Counted from the first letter of the stretch, positions 24,931-36,277 are shown. The stretch: DNA of 64,000 nt from Sarcina sp. DSM 11001 (GCF_900101015.1 NZ_FNFZ01000009.1:62001-126000); one strand, 5' to 3'. The notes: a model not told the origin generated them from the letters alone. Made by a program: numbers and translations.

Positions 24931-26262
24931 ATGCAGTTCCTGAAAATAATACTGATAATCGTTCTGGGTACTTACAGTACACCCATGATTATCCTGCGCA
25001 TTCTCTTTATCATAGGATTATGGAAAATGCTGCAGAAATCCGGCGTTAAATCCTGGTGGGCCCTGATCCCCTGTGCAAGAAATTATATGCTTGCCAAATG
25101 TGCGGACAAGGAAGAAGAGGGCATGGTCCTGGCTGTGACCGATCTGTTCGACATCCTGGCATCCCTGAGCGCGATCCTGGCGATCGACAGGCTTTTTACC
25201 GGCATTTTTACATTGATCGCATCCACTTTGTACATCGTCGCGTTTATTTATTCTATCCGTGTATATTTCGGGATCATCGATATGTACGGTGTCCAAAAGC
25301 GCTGGATCATTCTCTGGATGATATTCGACGGCATCGCCGCGATGATCTTTGGATTCAAGTCCGACATGAACCCCCGGATGAAAGTCCCGGAAATGAGATC
25401 CGACTCCCTGTCTGTCTTTTCCGGTAAAAAAGCCGCGGAAATGGATCAGGGGCTGACGATCAACCTGGAGGACCGCAGCGTATTCGATTTTTTCAAGAAA
25501 AAATACCTGCTGCGCGATATTCATATGTATATCCGTCCCGGCAGGATGGTCCTGCTCCTGGGCGGCTCCGGTGCGGGGAAGACGACCTTCCTCAATGCCG
25601 TGAACGGCTATGAAAAAGCGAAGGCAAAAATGACTCTGAATGGGTCGGACATTTATGCCGAGTACAAAAAAATGCAGTACGAGGTGGGATTTGTCCCCCA
25701 GCAGGACCTGATGCGCAGCAAGGACACCGTCTTTCACACACTGATGGACACAGCCCTGCTCAGGCTCCCCCTTGACCTCACACACGCCGACCTCGTCGGG
25801 CGGGTAAACGAGGTGATGGACATTTTCGGCCTGACGCCCCTGAAAAACAGTCTGGTGGAAAAACTTTCCGGCGGCCAGAAAAAGCGGCTCTCTATCGCGA
25901 TGGAACTGCTCTCCAATCCTTCCCTCTTCATTCTGGATGAACCGGATTCCGGTCTGGACGGCGTTATGGCAAGGGCCCTGATGCAGAAGCTCCGTGAGAC
26001 CGCCGATCAGGGCAAGATCGTGATCGTCATCACCCACACGCCGGACCGCGTGATCGATCTGTTCGACGACGTGATCGTCCTGGCAAAGGATTCCCACCGG
26101 ACCGGACGGCTCGCCTTTTACGGTACTATAGAAGAAGCGAGAGCTTTCTTCGGGAAAGAGCGGATGGAAGAGATCGTCATGAGCGTCAACCGGACAGAGG
26201 AAGGCGGCGAAGGCAAGGCGGACGAATATATCATGAAATATGTGGAGGTGCAGCATGGCTGA
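24931..26262 (+). CDS. ABCG-like ATPase with an N-terminal membrane domain
   Basis: The 443-residue protein begins with about 150 residues of membrane helices, including KSGVKSWWALIPCARNYML, which resembles the small DUF5684-type membrane proteins. From about residue 175 it is an ABC cassette: Walker A LLGGSGAGKTTFLNAVNG, Q-loop FVPQQDL, signature KLSGGQKKRLSIAMELL, Walker B LFILDEPDSGLD and the switch histidine in ITHTPD. The cassette is of the ABCG/White type, including the LDGVMA region. It overlaps the next gene by 8 bases and should form an exporter with that membrane protein. A GGAGG site precedes the ATG. The substrate is unknown. Confidence 0.87.
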   Translation: MQFLKIILIIVLGTYSTPMIILRILFIIGLWKMLQKSGVKSWWALIPCARNYMLAKCADKEEEGMVLAVTDLFDILASLSAILAIDRLFTGIFTLIASTLYIVAFIYSIRVYFGIIDMYGVQKRWIILWMIFDGIAAMIFGFKSDMNPRMKVPEMRSDSLSVFSGKKAAEMDQGLTINLEDRSVFDFFKKKYLLRDIHMYIRPGRMVLLLGGSGAGKTTFLNAVNGYEKAKAKMTLNGSDIYAEYKKMQYEVGFVPQQDLMRSKDTVFHTLMDTALLRLPLDLTHADLVGRVNEVMDIFGLTPLKNSLVEKLSGGQKKRLSIAMELLSNPSLFILDEPDSGLDGVMARALMQKLRETADQGKIVIVITHTPDRVIDLFDDVIVLAKDSHRTGRLAFYGTIEEARAFFGKERMEEIVMSVNRTEEGGEGKADEYIMKYVEVQHG

Positions 26263-27499
26263 AATCAGACAGAATACTTCTCCTGCCGCTGATGATTCAA
26301 TGCAAAATACAGCAGATATAGCAGCAGAGACTCCCGCCGTCAATCCGGCGGATGATCCGTCAGGCGTTTCAGCGGACAGACCGGCCGTATATTCCAGAAA
26401 GAGAGAGCACAGAGGCAGGGTGCTGCAGGTCGGGATCTATCTGAGAAAACTCCTCCGCATGTTTGTTTACCAGAATGAATGGAAAACCTTTCCCATGGCA
26501 GCCCTTGTCGCGGGCACGGTCGCCCTGGTGATCAGGGGGAGCATGTTCGTGACGATGGAAGGGACGATCCGGGGGTCTTTTGCCATCGCCTGCGTCTGTC
26601 TCTGGAACGGATGTTTTAACTCCATCCAGGTCATCTGCCGGGAGAGGGACATCATCAAGCGGGAGCACCGCTCGGGTATGCATATATCGTCTTATATCGT
26701 CTCTCATATGATCTACCAGGCCATTCTGTGTCTGCTCCAGACCGGTCTGACGCTCTATATTTTCCGGATGATGCAGATGAAGATCCCGACTGAAGGCATG
26801 TTCTTTCCCCTCATGATCATGGATCTCTCGGTCACGATCTTCCTGATCACCTATGCCTCGGACATGATGGCCCTGCTGATCTCCTGTATCGCCCACACCA
26901 CGACAGCAGCGATGACGGTCATGCCCTTCATCCTGATCTTCCAACTGGTCTTTTCCGGTGGTTTCTTTGAACTGCCGGAATGGACTTCCTTCCTGTCCAA
27001 TATGACCATCTCCAATTACGGCCTCAAATGCATTGCCGCGCAGGCGGACTACGACAGCCTGCCGATGGTGACGGGATGGAATTCCCTGTTCAGCATGCGC
27101 AATGAGAAAATAGAAGTGACACTGACCTACGGTCAGGTCCTCGAATTTCTCTCTAAGAGCAACAACGAATCCGTGAAGGAATTCCGGGACATGGAGGCCC
27201 TTCCCGGGTTTACCATGGGCAATATCATCGATTCGGCGGTCGACAGCCCCGACCTGGTTGAAGAGAGGCAGCAGACCTTCACGATCCGGACCACCGTCTG
27301 GGAACTGATAGAAATCGTCGGCTGGCGTCAGGTCAGAGATATCATCCAGGGCAAATCCTCAGCCGCCGCCTACAGTGTTGATTTCGAAAAGACCGAGGCA
27401 AATGTCTTTTCCTGCTGGATGTCCCTGGTCATATTCGCTGTACTCTTCGGCATCCTTTCCATCGCTGTCATGGAGTTTATTGACAAGGACAAGCGATAG
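26255..27499 (+). CDS. ABC-2-type exporter membrane subunit
   Basis: From MAEIRQNTSPAADDSMQN (ATG 26255, GGAGGTG upstream) the protein has 414 residues. A hydrophilic N terminus of about 70 residues is followed by six helices in ABC-2 order: FPMAALVAGTVALVIRGSMF, then FAIACVCLWNGCFNSIQVIC with the RERDIIKREHRSGMHISSYI coupling region. A large extracytoplasmic loop before the last helix (about residues 255-375) is typical of ABCG-like exporters. It overlaps the ATPase gene, so both subunits are cotranslated. Confidence 0.88.
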   Translation: MAEIRQNTSPAADDSMQNTADIAAETPAVNPADDPSGVSADRPAVYSRKREHRGRVLQVGIYLRKLLRMFVYQNEWKTFPMAALVAGTVALVIRGSMFVTMEGTIRGSFAIACVCLWNGCFNSIQVICRERDIIKREHRSGMHISSYIVSHMIYQAILCLLQTGLTLYIFRMMQMKIPTEGMFFPLMIMDLSVTIFLITYASDMMALLISCIAHTTTAAMTVMPFILIFQLVFSGGFFELPEWTSFLSNMTISNYGLKCIAAQADYDSLPMVTGWNSLFSMRNEKIEVTLTYGQVLEFLSKSNNESVKEFRDMEALPGFTMGNIIDSAVDSPDLVEERQQTFTIRTTVWELIEIVGWRQVRDIIQGKSSAAAYSVDFEKTEANVFSCWMSLVIFAVLFGILSIAVMEFIDKDKR

Positions 27500-27537
27500 G
27501 TAAGGCCTTAAGACACATTATACAGACAAAAACTATT

Positions 27538-27582
27538 AAAGACGGAAACCCTCTGTGTGCAGCACAAAGGATTTCCGTCTTT
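27538..27582. terminator. Bidirectional terminator after the exporter operon
   Basis: AAAGACGGAAA (27538-27548) pairs with TTTCCGTCTTT (27572-27582), and CTTTGTG-like inner bases extend the stem. It lies between converging genes. Confidence 0.82.
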
Positions 27583-27585
27583 AAT

Positions 27586-27722
27586 TTCAACAGAAAACGA
27601 TCATTCAACAGGAACGATCATTCAACAGGAACGTTCTTTCGACAGAAAACGATCCTATAACAATAAGCAGTCATTCAGCAGAAGACTGTCATTCATTCAA
27701 GACTCGCTCATTCAATTGTCAG
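27586..27722. repeat. 17-18-bp tandem repeat at the STAS gene end
   Basis: Units such as TCATTCAACAGGAACGA repeat about six times. The right end runs into TCATTCAATTGTCAG, the reverse complement of the last codons and TGA stop of the STAS gene. The repeat therefore again carries a copied stop codon. Confidence 0.75.
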
Positions 27723-28007
27723 AATGTCACTGAATCCGGTCACCTCAAAGATTTCATTGATCACTTCGTTGACATGGATCAGCTTCATCTCACCCTGCTT
27801 GTTCATGATCTTCTGAGCAGACAGAAGGACGCGCAGACCTGCTGAGGAAATGTACTCCAGCTTCTCGAAATCCATGATAAGGGAGGTCACTCCATCCAGA
27901 GAATCCTTCAGGGTCTCTTCCAGCTGAGGGGAAGTCATCGTATCCAGCCTGCCTTCAAGTGCGATATTTAAACTGCTCCCATCTGTCTTCTTTTCAATAT
28001 TCAGCAT
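27708..28007 (-). CDS. STAS-domain anti-sigma-factor antagonist-like protein
   Basis: The 99-residue protein is a single STAS domain. It begins MLNIEKKTDGSSLNIALEGR and carries the conserved EYISSAGLRVLLSAQ segment, with the serine that SpoIIAA/RsbV-type proteins use as a phosphorylation site (residue 55 or 56). Such proteins bind anti-sigma kinases and free sigma factors. Neither an anti-sigma kinase nor a sigma gene is nearby, so the partner is elsewhere. An AAAAGGAG site precedes the ATG. It is monocistronic or a promoter-distal gene after fumC (188-base gap without a gene). Confidence 0.88.
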   Translation of the reverse strand: MLNIEKKTDGSSLNIALEGRLDTMTSPQLEETLKDSLDGVTSLIMDFEKLEYISSAGLRVLLSAQKIMNKQGEMKLIHVNEVINEIFEVTGFSDILTIE

Positions 28008-28195
28008 CTCAGTTTCTCCTTTTTACCTATTTTGCTTCCTCTATTAAATTTTTCTGCGGATTCAAGAATCGCCCGCGAGTCCTTTGTGCATGTAAAGCCA
28101 TGCACCGCTGCCTGCGGGACGTCGGGGCAAAGCAGGACAATATCCTCCGCACGCTCTGCTCACATGCTCGCGTGCCCTTGAACCGCCGACAGTCC

Positions 28196-29578
<1,383 letters not shown>

Positions 29579-29650
29579 TCCTCCTCCCTGCTCCTTTCTG
29601 CCTCTGTTGACCATTGGATATTATCCTGTTTACCGTTTATATCGGCGGTT

Positions 29651-30001
29651 TTACTTCCCGATCCGTTCCCACTCAGGCTCCTTGAACCCGACAAGCACAA
29701 AATCATCTCCGATGACCAGCGGCCTTTTCACCAGCATTCCGTCGGAGGCAAGCAGTCTGTACTGCTCGTCCTCACTCATATCAGGAAGCTTCTTTGAGAG
29801 CTGCAGATCCTTGTAGATTTTGCCGCTGGTATTATAAAAGCGCTTCAGGGGCAGTCCGCTCTTTTTATGAAGCTCACGGATCATCGCCTCATCGGGGTGG
29901 TCCTGCGCTATATCGATCTTCTCATATTCGATCTGCCGGTCATCAAGCCACTTCAGAGCCTTTCTGCAGGTTCCGCATTTTGCGTAACAATATACTTTCA
30001 C
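29651..30001 (-). CDS. ArsC/Spx-family thioredoxin-fold protein
   Basis: The best start is a GTG at 30001 (AGGAG, 7-base spacing), giving 116 residues beginning MKVYCYAKCGTCRKALKWLD. The N-terminal Cys pair CGTC and the KRPLVIGDDFVLVGFKEPEW end are typical of the ArsC/YffB/Spx family. Spx members bind RNA polymerase; ArsC members reduce arsenate; many are undefined. No arsenic genes lie nearby. It is 72 bases upstream of fumC on the same strand and may be cotranscribed with it. Confidence 0.85.
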   Translation of the reverse strand: MKVYCYAKCGTCRKALKWLDDRQIEYEKIDIAQDHPDEAMIRELHKKSGLPLKRFYNTSGKIYKDLQLSKKLPDMSEDEQYRLLASDGMLVKRPLVIGDDFVLVGFKEPEWERIGK

Positions 30002-30205
30002 CGTCGCACTCCTTTCCAGACATTGCGAAAAAATTTCCATCCTTGCGGGGCAAACCGTTGATGGCCGCTGCCTTCATGGTTTTCTCCTTTCCCGCATCAG
30101 CGGGGCGATGTCCTTCCTAACCTGCAGTCCATTATAGTAATTTTATTCAATGGAAACAACTTTCTTTGAACAACTGATAATTATTTTTCACACGGGAGGA
30201 ACTTC

Positions 30206-31633
30206 TCAGGCGTCCTCCCTGGTCAGGTGTCTGATCCACCTGCCGCTCCGCACACGCAGAAAGACGGGCAGCCCCTTGAAGAGCTGGTCAGACTGGATGC
30301 AGAGCACCACGAGAGGAACCGGCAGCTTCCAGACAAAAGCAGCGAGGAAGGAAAGCGGCATGACGATAACCCAGACACTGATCAGATTCAGCCACATCGT
30401 AAACTGCGTATCGCCGCTCCCGCGCAGGACCCCGTTGCTGACCGGCATCTGATACGACATCCCTATCATCACAAAGCACAGGATCACCATGATCTGGTCC
30501 GCATAACGCAGGGCTGAATCGGTCAGGCTGTACAGACTGAGCAAAGGCGTCCGCAGCAGAAACAGGACCGCTGCCAGAAAGATGCCGATCCCCAGATCCA
30601 GAACGGACAGAGTCCGTGCGTCCGAACGGATCCGCTGCATATCTCCCCGGCCGACCGACTGGCCCATGACGACGCCGGAGGCAGAAGCCATGGCCGCCAC
30701 GACTACCTTCAGATACTGATAAAAAGTCATCGCCACAGAGTTCGCCGCGATCGCGTCAGAAGCATCCGGCCCGGGCAGGTGCCCCAGGATCGCTGTCTGC
30801 AGAGGAACGGAGACTGCCCAGAGAATGCCCGTCAGCATGACCGGTACCGCCACCTTCATATAATCCCGTCCCAGCTCCCGGTCTGCTTTTGACTGCGCAC
30901 TGTTCCTGTCCCGGTTTCCCAGTCCCAGAAAATCCTCTGAAAAAAGATCCAGCTGCCTGTCTTTGAACCGCACATATCCGTATACAATGACAAACTCTAA
31001 AAATCGCGAGATCAGGGTGCCGATCGCTGCACCTCTCACACCCATTTCCGGGAAGCCGAAATGCCCGAAGATCAGCGTATAGTTCACCGACGCATTGACG
31101 ATCAGCGACAGGACTGAAATATAAAATGAGATCCTCACAGTTCCGACCACACGCAGGGCAGCCATCAAAGTTGCAGAGATCATGAACAGTGGGAAGGTAA
31201 AAAGCAGGATGTCCATGTAGGCCTGCCCCTGCCCGATGATCTCCGGATCCCGGGTGAAAATACCCAGCAGCTGCCCCGGCAGGATCAGACAAAGACCCGC
31301 AAAAAAAATCCCCCAGACAAATGCCAGCTTCAATGCGTGTCCCGCGACCTTCCGCACCGGCGACATCCTTTTCTGCCCGTAATACTGGGAAGCCAGGATC
31401 ACCAGAGCGTCACAGACCGTGAGCGTCACCTGCTGCACCATGAAAAAGATCTGATTCACCGTCGCCGCACCCGACAAGGCTGCCTGCGCATAACTTCCCA
31501 GCATGATGTTGTCCAGCATATTCACACTGTAAGCCACGACATTCTGCAGCATGACCATCGTAAAGATTGAAAACAGAGTCCTGTAAAAACCCCTGTCCTG
31601 CGTAAAAAAACGCTCCCCCCCTTTTGCCTTCAT
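30206..31633 (-). CDS. MATE-family multidrug/sodium antiporter
   Basis: The 475-residue protein has twelve likely helices in two halves. Family features include the N-terminal VAYSVNMLDNIMLGSYAQAALS and, in the second half, NSVAMTFYQYLKVVVAAMA with GVVMGQSVG. MATE proteins export cationic drugs or metabolites using sodium or proton gradients. The start has AGGAG about 10 bases upstream. No adjacent regulator is apparent. The flanking gap 31634-31991 holds no supportable gene. Confidence 0.92.
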   Translation of the reverse strand: MKAKGGERFFTQDRGFYRTLFSIFTMVMLQNVVAYSVNMLDNIMLGSYAQAALSGAATVNQIFFMVQQVTLTVCDALVILASQYYGQKRMSPVRKVAGHALKLAFVWGIFFAGLCLILPGQLLGIFTRDPEIIGQGQAYMDILLFTFPLFMISATLMAALRVVGTVRISFYISVLSLIVNASVNYTLIFGHFGFPEMGVRGAAIGTLISRFLEFVIVYGYVRFKDRQLDLFSEDFLGLGNRDRNSAQSKADRELGRDYMKVAVPVMLTGILWAVSVPLQTAILGHLPGPDASDAIAANSVAMTFYQYLKVVVAAMASASGVVMGQSVGRGDMQRIRSDARTLSVLDLGIGIFLAAVLFLLRTPLLSLYSLTDSALRYADQIMVILCFVMIGMSYQMPVSNGVLRGSGDTQFTMWLNLISVWVIVMPLSFLAAFVWKLPVPLVVLCIQSDQLFKGLPVFLRVRSGRWIRHLTREDA

Positions 31634-31991
31634 CCCTGTACTACTCCTTGATCAAACGCTGAAAAAGCCCACGTTCTCCAAAACACTATATTCCACCCGA
31701 AACATTTCGTCTATCTGACTTTGCATTTTTATTACCTTGTTTTACTGTTTTGCTGAACCGGAATCTGCAGCGGACCGTCCCCTCAGGCTGTCCGAAAGCT
31801 TCATTTTTAAGCCCAAAAGGCAATGGTTATTCGGCTTGAATCCTTTACGATAAAAGAAAAAGGCCGGATGACATCAGCCGGGTTATGGATTATATTATCT
31901 CAGAGGGAAGATCCCCGTTTTTTAAGCGATGGATCCGGGACCCGCAGGCTGATTCTGATTTTAACCTGACCACTCAAAAAAGGAGGAATAA

Positions 31992-32444
31992 ATGGCAGTC
32001 TATACGAGGACGAAAACCTACAACACCAAAGGCAACATGGGAATGATCGACGTGACAGGAGATTTTCAGTCTGCAGTCAGCGCCGCCTGTAAGGAAAAGA
32101 AAATAAAAAGCGGGATCATCACCGGCTTTACGACCGGCGGAGTCGCTGCACTGACGACACTGGAGTTTGAACCCGGACTCGTCCACCATGACGTCCGGGA
32201 GGCCATGCAGGGCATCGCCCCCTACCGCGATGAAAAGGGACATGTCATCCACTACCGCCACCATGACACCTGGCACGATGATAATGGTTCATCCCACATC
32301 CACTCCCTGATCCTGTCTCCCTTTATCACGGTTCCCTTCGTTGACGGCAAGATCACGATCGGCCCCTGGCAGAATCTCACACTTGTGGAATGCGATACCC
32401 GCGACCGGGTGAGGGACATCGTCTTCCAGGTGATGGGAGAATAG
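31992..32444 (+). CDS. yjbQ: YjbQ/UPF0047 family protein
   Basis: The 150-residue product has the family landmarks: TTGGVAALTTLEFEPGLVHHD, HYRHHDTWHDDNGSSHIHSL and VPFVDGKITIGPWQNLTLVE, ending in VRDIVFQVMGE. The conserved histidines and acidic residues could bind a metal. Family members have weak thiamine-phosphate-synthase-like activity in some studies, but the physiological role is unclear. AAAGGAGG precedes the ATG. Its last 34 coding bases, including the stop, are duplicated downstream. Confidence 0.9.
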   Translation: MAVYTRTKTYNTKGNMGMIDVTGDFQSAVSAACKEKKIKSGIITGFTTGGVAALTTLEFEPGLVHHDVREAMQGIAPYRDEKGHVIHYRHHDTWHDDNGSSHIHSLILSPFITVPFVDGKITIGPWQNLTLVECDTRDRVRDIVFQVMGE

Positions 32445-32554
32445 GACCGCAGCCGCCCGCATGTCCGCTGCCCGTTCCGGCCGAGGGACATCGTCTCCCA
32501 GGTAATGGGAGAATAGGACCGCAGCCGCCCGCATGTCCGCTGCCTGCTCAGCTA
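32411..32554. repeat. 72-bp tandem duplication of the yjbQ tail
   Basis: Two copies, 32411-32482 and 32483-32554, are nearly identical. Copy 1 starts inside yjbQ and contains its last codons and TAG stop. Copy 2 repeats them downstream, followed by the same GCAGCCGCCCGCATGTCCGC stretch. Confidence 0.92.
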
Positions 32555-32567
32555 TGGAACATGAGAC

Positions 32568-32609
32568 CGGCCCTTTTGTATTCCCTGAGGAGTACAAAAG
32601 GGCCGTTTT
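32568..32609 (+). terminator. Terminator of yjbQ
   Basis: CGGCCCTTTTGTA (32568-32580) pairs perfectly with TACAAAAGGGCCG (32593-32605), followed by TTTTG. It lies 125 bases after the stop, beyond the tandem duplication. Confidence 0.85.
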
Positions 32610-32721
32610 GCTGTCTACATTTCAATTTCCGCAGACATCACCTGTCTCAAGGCCATGCAATAAGCCAAGCGATAAACAAGTGATAAGTAGTATGGTACTC
32701 CCTGCGGATATATCTGGCCTG

Positions 32722-35700
32722 TTACTCGATCCGCATCAGCAGCTGGCCGCCCTTGACGGTGTCGCCTTCCTCGACGAGAATCTCCTTGACGGTACCTGCC
32801 ATCCTTGCGCTGGTGGCAGTTTCCATCTTCATGGCCTCGATGGTGATGACGGTCTGGCCTTCCTCGACGGTATCGCCGACCTTGACATTGATTCCGGCCA
32901 CAGCGCCGGGGATGGATGCTCCGACCTCGCCCTTATTTTCAGGATCCGCCATCGGAACCTTGGTGATATTCTTCTGGGCTTCGGGATCCGGAACCTTGAC
33001 TTCGCGGCGGATGCCGTTGAGCTCGAAGGAGACGGTTCGCATGCCGTCTTTATCCACTTCTCCGGGGCCGAGATATTTGATGACGAGAGTATTGCCGTCG
33101 GCGATGTTGACCTTGTTGGTCTCACCGATGGAGAGGCCGTGGAAGAAGACATGGCTGCCCAGCCGCATGATATAGCCGTAATGCTCCCTGTTCTTGCAGA
33201 ACTCCTTGTAGACCTTGGGATACAGGCCGTAGGAGAGAACGGAACGCCAGCTCTGGTCCGGATGGAACTGGTCGATCTCCTTGCGGAGCTGGTTGAAATC
33301 GACCGGTTCAAGCAGTTCGCCGGGCCGGCAGGTGATGGCTTTTTTGCCCTTCAGGACAACTTCCTGCAGATCCTTGGGGAAGCCCCAGGCGGGCTGGCCC
33401 ATCATGCCGGCAAAGTAGTCGACCACAGAATCCGGGAAGGCCAGGTCTTTGCCCTTCTCCACGATGTTCTCGGGAGTCAGGTCGTTCTGGGTCATAAAGA
33501 TCGCCAGGTCGCCGACCATCTTGGAGGACGGAGTGACCTTGGTGATACCACCCAGGATCTTGTCGACCTTGCGGTAGTTTTCCTTGACCTCGGTGAAACG
33601 CTGGCCCAGCCCCATGCTCTCGACCTGAGGTTTGAGGTTGGTGTACTGGCCGCCGGGGATCTCATAGCGGTAGATGTCCGTGGCGGGGCTTGTGATCCCG
33701 CCCTCGAACTTGTCGTAGCGCAGGCGCACGTCCGCCCAGTAATCCGTGAGGTACTGGAGCTGGTCAAGATCGAGGCCGGTGTCCCTGGGCTGTCCCTGAA
33801 GGGCCGCGACAAGGGCGTTCATGGACGGGTTGGAGGTGAGCGACGACATGGAAGAGATCGCGCAGTCGACGACGTCGACGCCGGCTTCGGCTGCCATCAG
33901 GTAAGTCGCGATCTGGTTGCCGGACGTATCGTGGGTGTGCAGATGGATCGGAACGCCGACCTCCTGCTTGAGCTCGGTGATGAGCTTTTTCGCCGCGTAG
34001 GGCTTGAGAAGACCTGCCATATCCTTGATGGCGATCATATGCGCGCCGCGGTGCTCCAGCTCCTTGGCCATGTTCACATAGTACCTGAGCGTATATCTGT
34101 CATTTTTGGGATCCAGGATGTCGCCTGTGTAGCAGACGGCCGCCTCCAGGATCTTATTCTGTTTGAGGACTTCATCCATCGCGACAGACATGCCCTCGAT
34201 CCAGTTGAGTGAGTCAAATACGCGGAAGACATCGATGCCGCTCTTGGCGGAGGCTTTGATGAACTCCCGGATCATGTTGTCGGGATAGTTGGTGTAGCCG
34301 ACTGCGTTGGAACCGCGGATCAGCATCTGCAGGAGCAGGTTGGGGGCCTTTTCGCGGATGATGTCCAGACGCTCCCAGGGAGACTCATGCAGGAAACGGT
34401 AGCAGACGTCGAAAGTCGCGCCGCCCCAGCACTCGAGGGAGAAGGCGTCCGCCAGGATCTCGCTGGTGCCGTCCATGCACTTGACGATGTCGCGGGTACG
34501 CACGCGGGTGCCGAGCAGGGACTGATGAGCGTCGCGGCAGGTCGTGTCGGTGATCAGGAGCTTCTGCTGTCTCCTGACCCATTTCGCGACTTCCTCCGGC
34601 CCCTTGGCGTCGAGAAGCTGCTTGAGGCCCATCTTGCGGTTACCGGTTACAGGAGGGAACCTGGGGGGCTCATAGATGAAGTTCGCGCTGTTCTCGGCGA
34701 TGGACCGCTCCGCGATGTAGGTGAGCATCTTGGTCGCGGCGTCCTCGCCTCCCTCGATCTCAAAGAGGGAAGGGGTCTCGTCGATGAACTTCGTGTAGCA
34801 TTTGCCCTCGCGGAAGGTCTCGTTGTTGAGCACGTTGGTGATAAAGGCGATGTTGGTCTTGACACCGTTCACGCGGACTTCGCGGATAGCGCGCAGGGCT
34901 TTGTTGCAGACGCCCCTGAAGGTGCGGTCCCAGGAAGTGACCTTGACCAGCAGGGAATCATAGTAAGGCGAGATCGTGGAGCCGGTTCCCGCCGTCGCCT
35001 CGTCCAGACGGATGCCGAAGCCGCCGGAGATCCGGTAGCCGGTGATGCGGCCCGTATCCGGGGCGAAGTTGTTGGTGGGATCCTCCGTCGTCACACGGCA
35101 CTGGATGGCGAAGCCGTCGAGCTTGAGATCGGACTGCTTCGTGATTCCGATCCTGGGATCGGAGAGGGGTTCACCCTGGGCGACCAGGATCTGGGCACGC
35201 ACGAGGTCGACGCCGGTGACCATCTCGGTAACGGTGTGCTCGACCTGAATGCGGGGATTCATCTCGATGAAGTAGTAGTTCTCATCCTTGTCGACCAGAA
35301 ACTCCAGCGTGCCCGCGTTCGTGTAGCCGACATGCTTTGTGATCTTGACGGCGTCGCGGTAGAGTTTCTTTTTGACCCCATCGGAGACAGAGAAGGCGGG
35401 AGTGAACTCGACGACCTTCTGATAGCGGCGCTGGAGCGAGCAGTCGCGCTCAAACAGGTGAGCGACATGGCCGTGCTCGTCCGCCAGGACCTGGACCTCG
35501 ATGTGCTTGGGGTTGACGAGGAATTTCTCCATGAAGATATCCCCGTTGCCGAAAGATTTGAGGGCCTCAGCCTTGACGAGATCGAAGTTGATCCCCACCT
35601 CCTCGACCGTGTCACAGCGGCGCATACCGCGTCCGCCGCCGCCGGCCGCTGCCTTGAGGATGACCGGGAAACCGAACTCCATAGCCAGCTTCTGCGCTTC

Positions 35701-36135
35701 TTCGCGGCTGGCGAGCGGATCCTTGGTGCCGGGCGTCGTGGGAACGTCGCAGTCGATAGCCATCTGTTTGGCGCTGAGCTTATCACCCATCATATCCAGA
35801 ATTCTGGAAGAAGGACCGATGAACTTGATGCCGGCCTGCTCGCAGGCGCGCGCGAAATCTCCGTTCTCGGACAAAAATCCGTAGCCGGGATGGATCGCGT
35901 CGCAGTCATGCATCCGGGCCAGCTCGATGATCCTGGGAATATCCAGATACGCACCCAGCGGGCTCATATTTTCACCGATCAGATAAGACTCGTCCGCCGC
36001 TGTGCGGAAGGCAGCGTAGGTATCCTCATTGGAATAGATCGCTACCGTCTGCAGCCCCAGGTCGTGGCAGGCGCGGAAGATACGCATCGCGATCTCGCCG
36101 CGGTTCGCCACCAGGACTTTTTTGAATTTGTTCAT
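32722..36135 (-). CDS. pyc: Pyruvate carboxylase
   Basis: The 1137-residue protein contains all domains of single-chain pyruvate carboxylase. Biotin carboxylase covers residues 1-450 (MNKFKKVLVANRGEIAMRIF, ATP-grasp AAAGGGGRGMR, then MNPRIQVEHTVTE). The carboxyltransferase covers about 530-800 (TTCRDAHQSLLGTRVRTRD and HTHDTSGNQ). The PYC/OADA conserved domain and a biotinyl domain follow, with the biotin lysine in EAMKMET (Lys 1103). It makes oxaloacetate from pyruvate, bicarbonate and ATP. AAAGGAGG precedes the ATG. It is monocistronic. Read-through from its C-terminal end meets the yjbQ terminator region. Confidence 0.97.
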   Translation of the reverse strand: MNKFKKVLVANRGEIAMRIFRACHDLGLQTVAIYSNEDTYAAFRTAADESYLIGENMSPLGAYLDIPRIIELARMHDCDAIHPGYGFLSENGDFARACEQAGIKFIGPSSRILDMMGDKLSAKQMAIDCDVPTTPGTKDPLASREEAQKLAMEFGFPVILKAAAGGGGRGMRRCDTVEEVGINFDLVKAEALKSFGNGDIFMEKFLVNPKHIEVQVLADEHGHVAHLFERDCSLQRRYQKVVEFTPAFSVSDGVKKKLYRDAVKITKHVGYTNAGTLEFLVDKDENYYFIEMNPRIQVEHTVTEMVTGVDLVRAQILVAQGEPLSDPRIGITKQSDLKLDGFAIQCRVTTEDPTNNFAPDTGRITGYRISGGFGIRLDEATAGTGSTISPYYDSLLVKVTSWDRTFRGVCNKALRAIREVRVNGVKTNIAFITNVLNNETFREGKCYTKFIDETPSLFEIEGGEDAATKMLTYIAERSIAENSANFIYEPPRFPPVTGNRKMGLKQLLDAKGPEEVAKWVRRQQKLLITDTTCRDAHQSLLGTRVRTRDIVKCMDGTSEILADAFSLECWGGATFDVCYRFLHESPWERLDIIREKAPNLLLQMLIRGSNAVGYTNYPDNMIREFIKASAKSGIDVFRVFDSLNWIEGMSVAMDEVLKQNKILEAAVCYTGDILDPKNDRYTLRYYVNMAKELEHRGAHMIAIKDMAGLLKPYAAKKLITELKQEVGVPIHLHTHDTSGNQIATYLMAAEAGVDVVDCAISSMSSLTSNPSMNALVAALQGQPRDTGLDLDQLQYLTDYWADVRLRYDKFEGGITSPATDIYRYEIPGGQYTNLKPQVESMGLGQRFTEVKENYRKVDKILGGITKVTPSSKMVGDLAIFMTQNDLTPENIVEKGKDLAFPDSVVDYFAGMMGQPAWGFPKDLQEVVLKGKKAITCRPGELLEPVDFNQLRKEIDQFHPDQSWRSVLSYGLYPKVYKEFCKNREHYGYIMRLGSHVFFHGLSIGETNKVNIADGNTLVIKYLGPGEVDKDGMRTVSFELNGIRREVKVPDPEAQKNITKVPMADPENKGEVGASIPGAVAGINVKVGDTVEEGQTVITIEAMKMETATSARMAGTVKEILVEEGDTVKGGQLLMRIE

Positions 36136-36277
36136 TTGTTCCTCCTTTTAGTTGCAGTCAGGCATTACATACGAACTTGTACAAAGAAATGTTTCAAATA
36201 TTGTACTATTTTATACAAAATTAGTAAAGACTCCCCTGCCTCCCCTGCATCAGGAGCGGAAAAAAGAAACCGGCAGA

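Noticed and set aside
31883-32045. Short plus-strand frame overlapping the yjbQ start
   Set aside because: It reads through the yjbQ ribosome site in another frame and has no start signal of its own.
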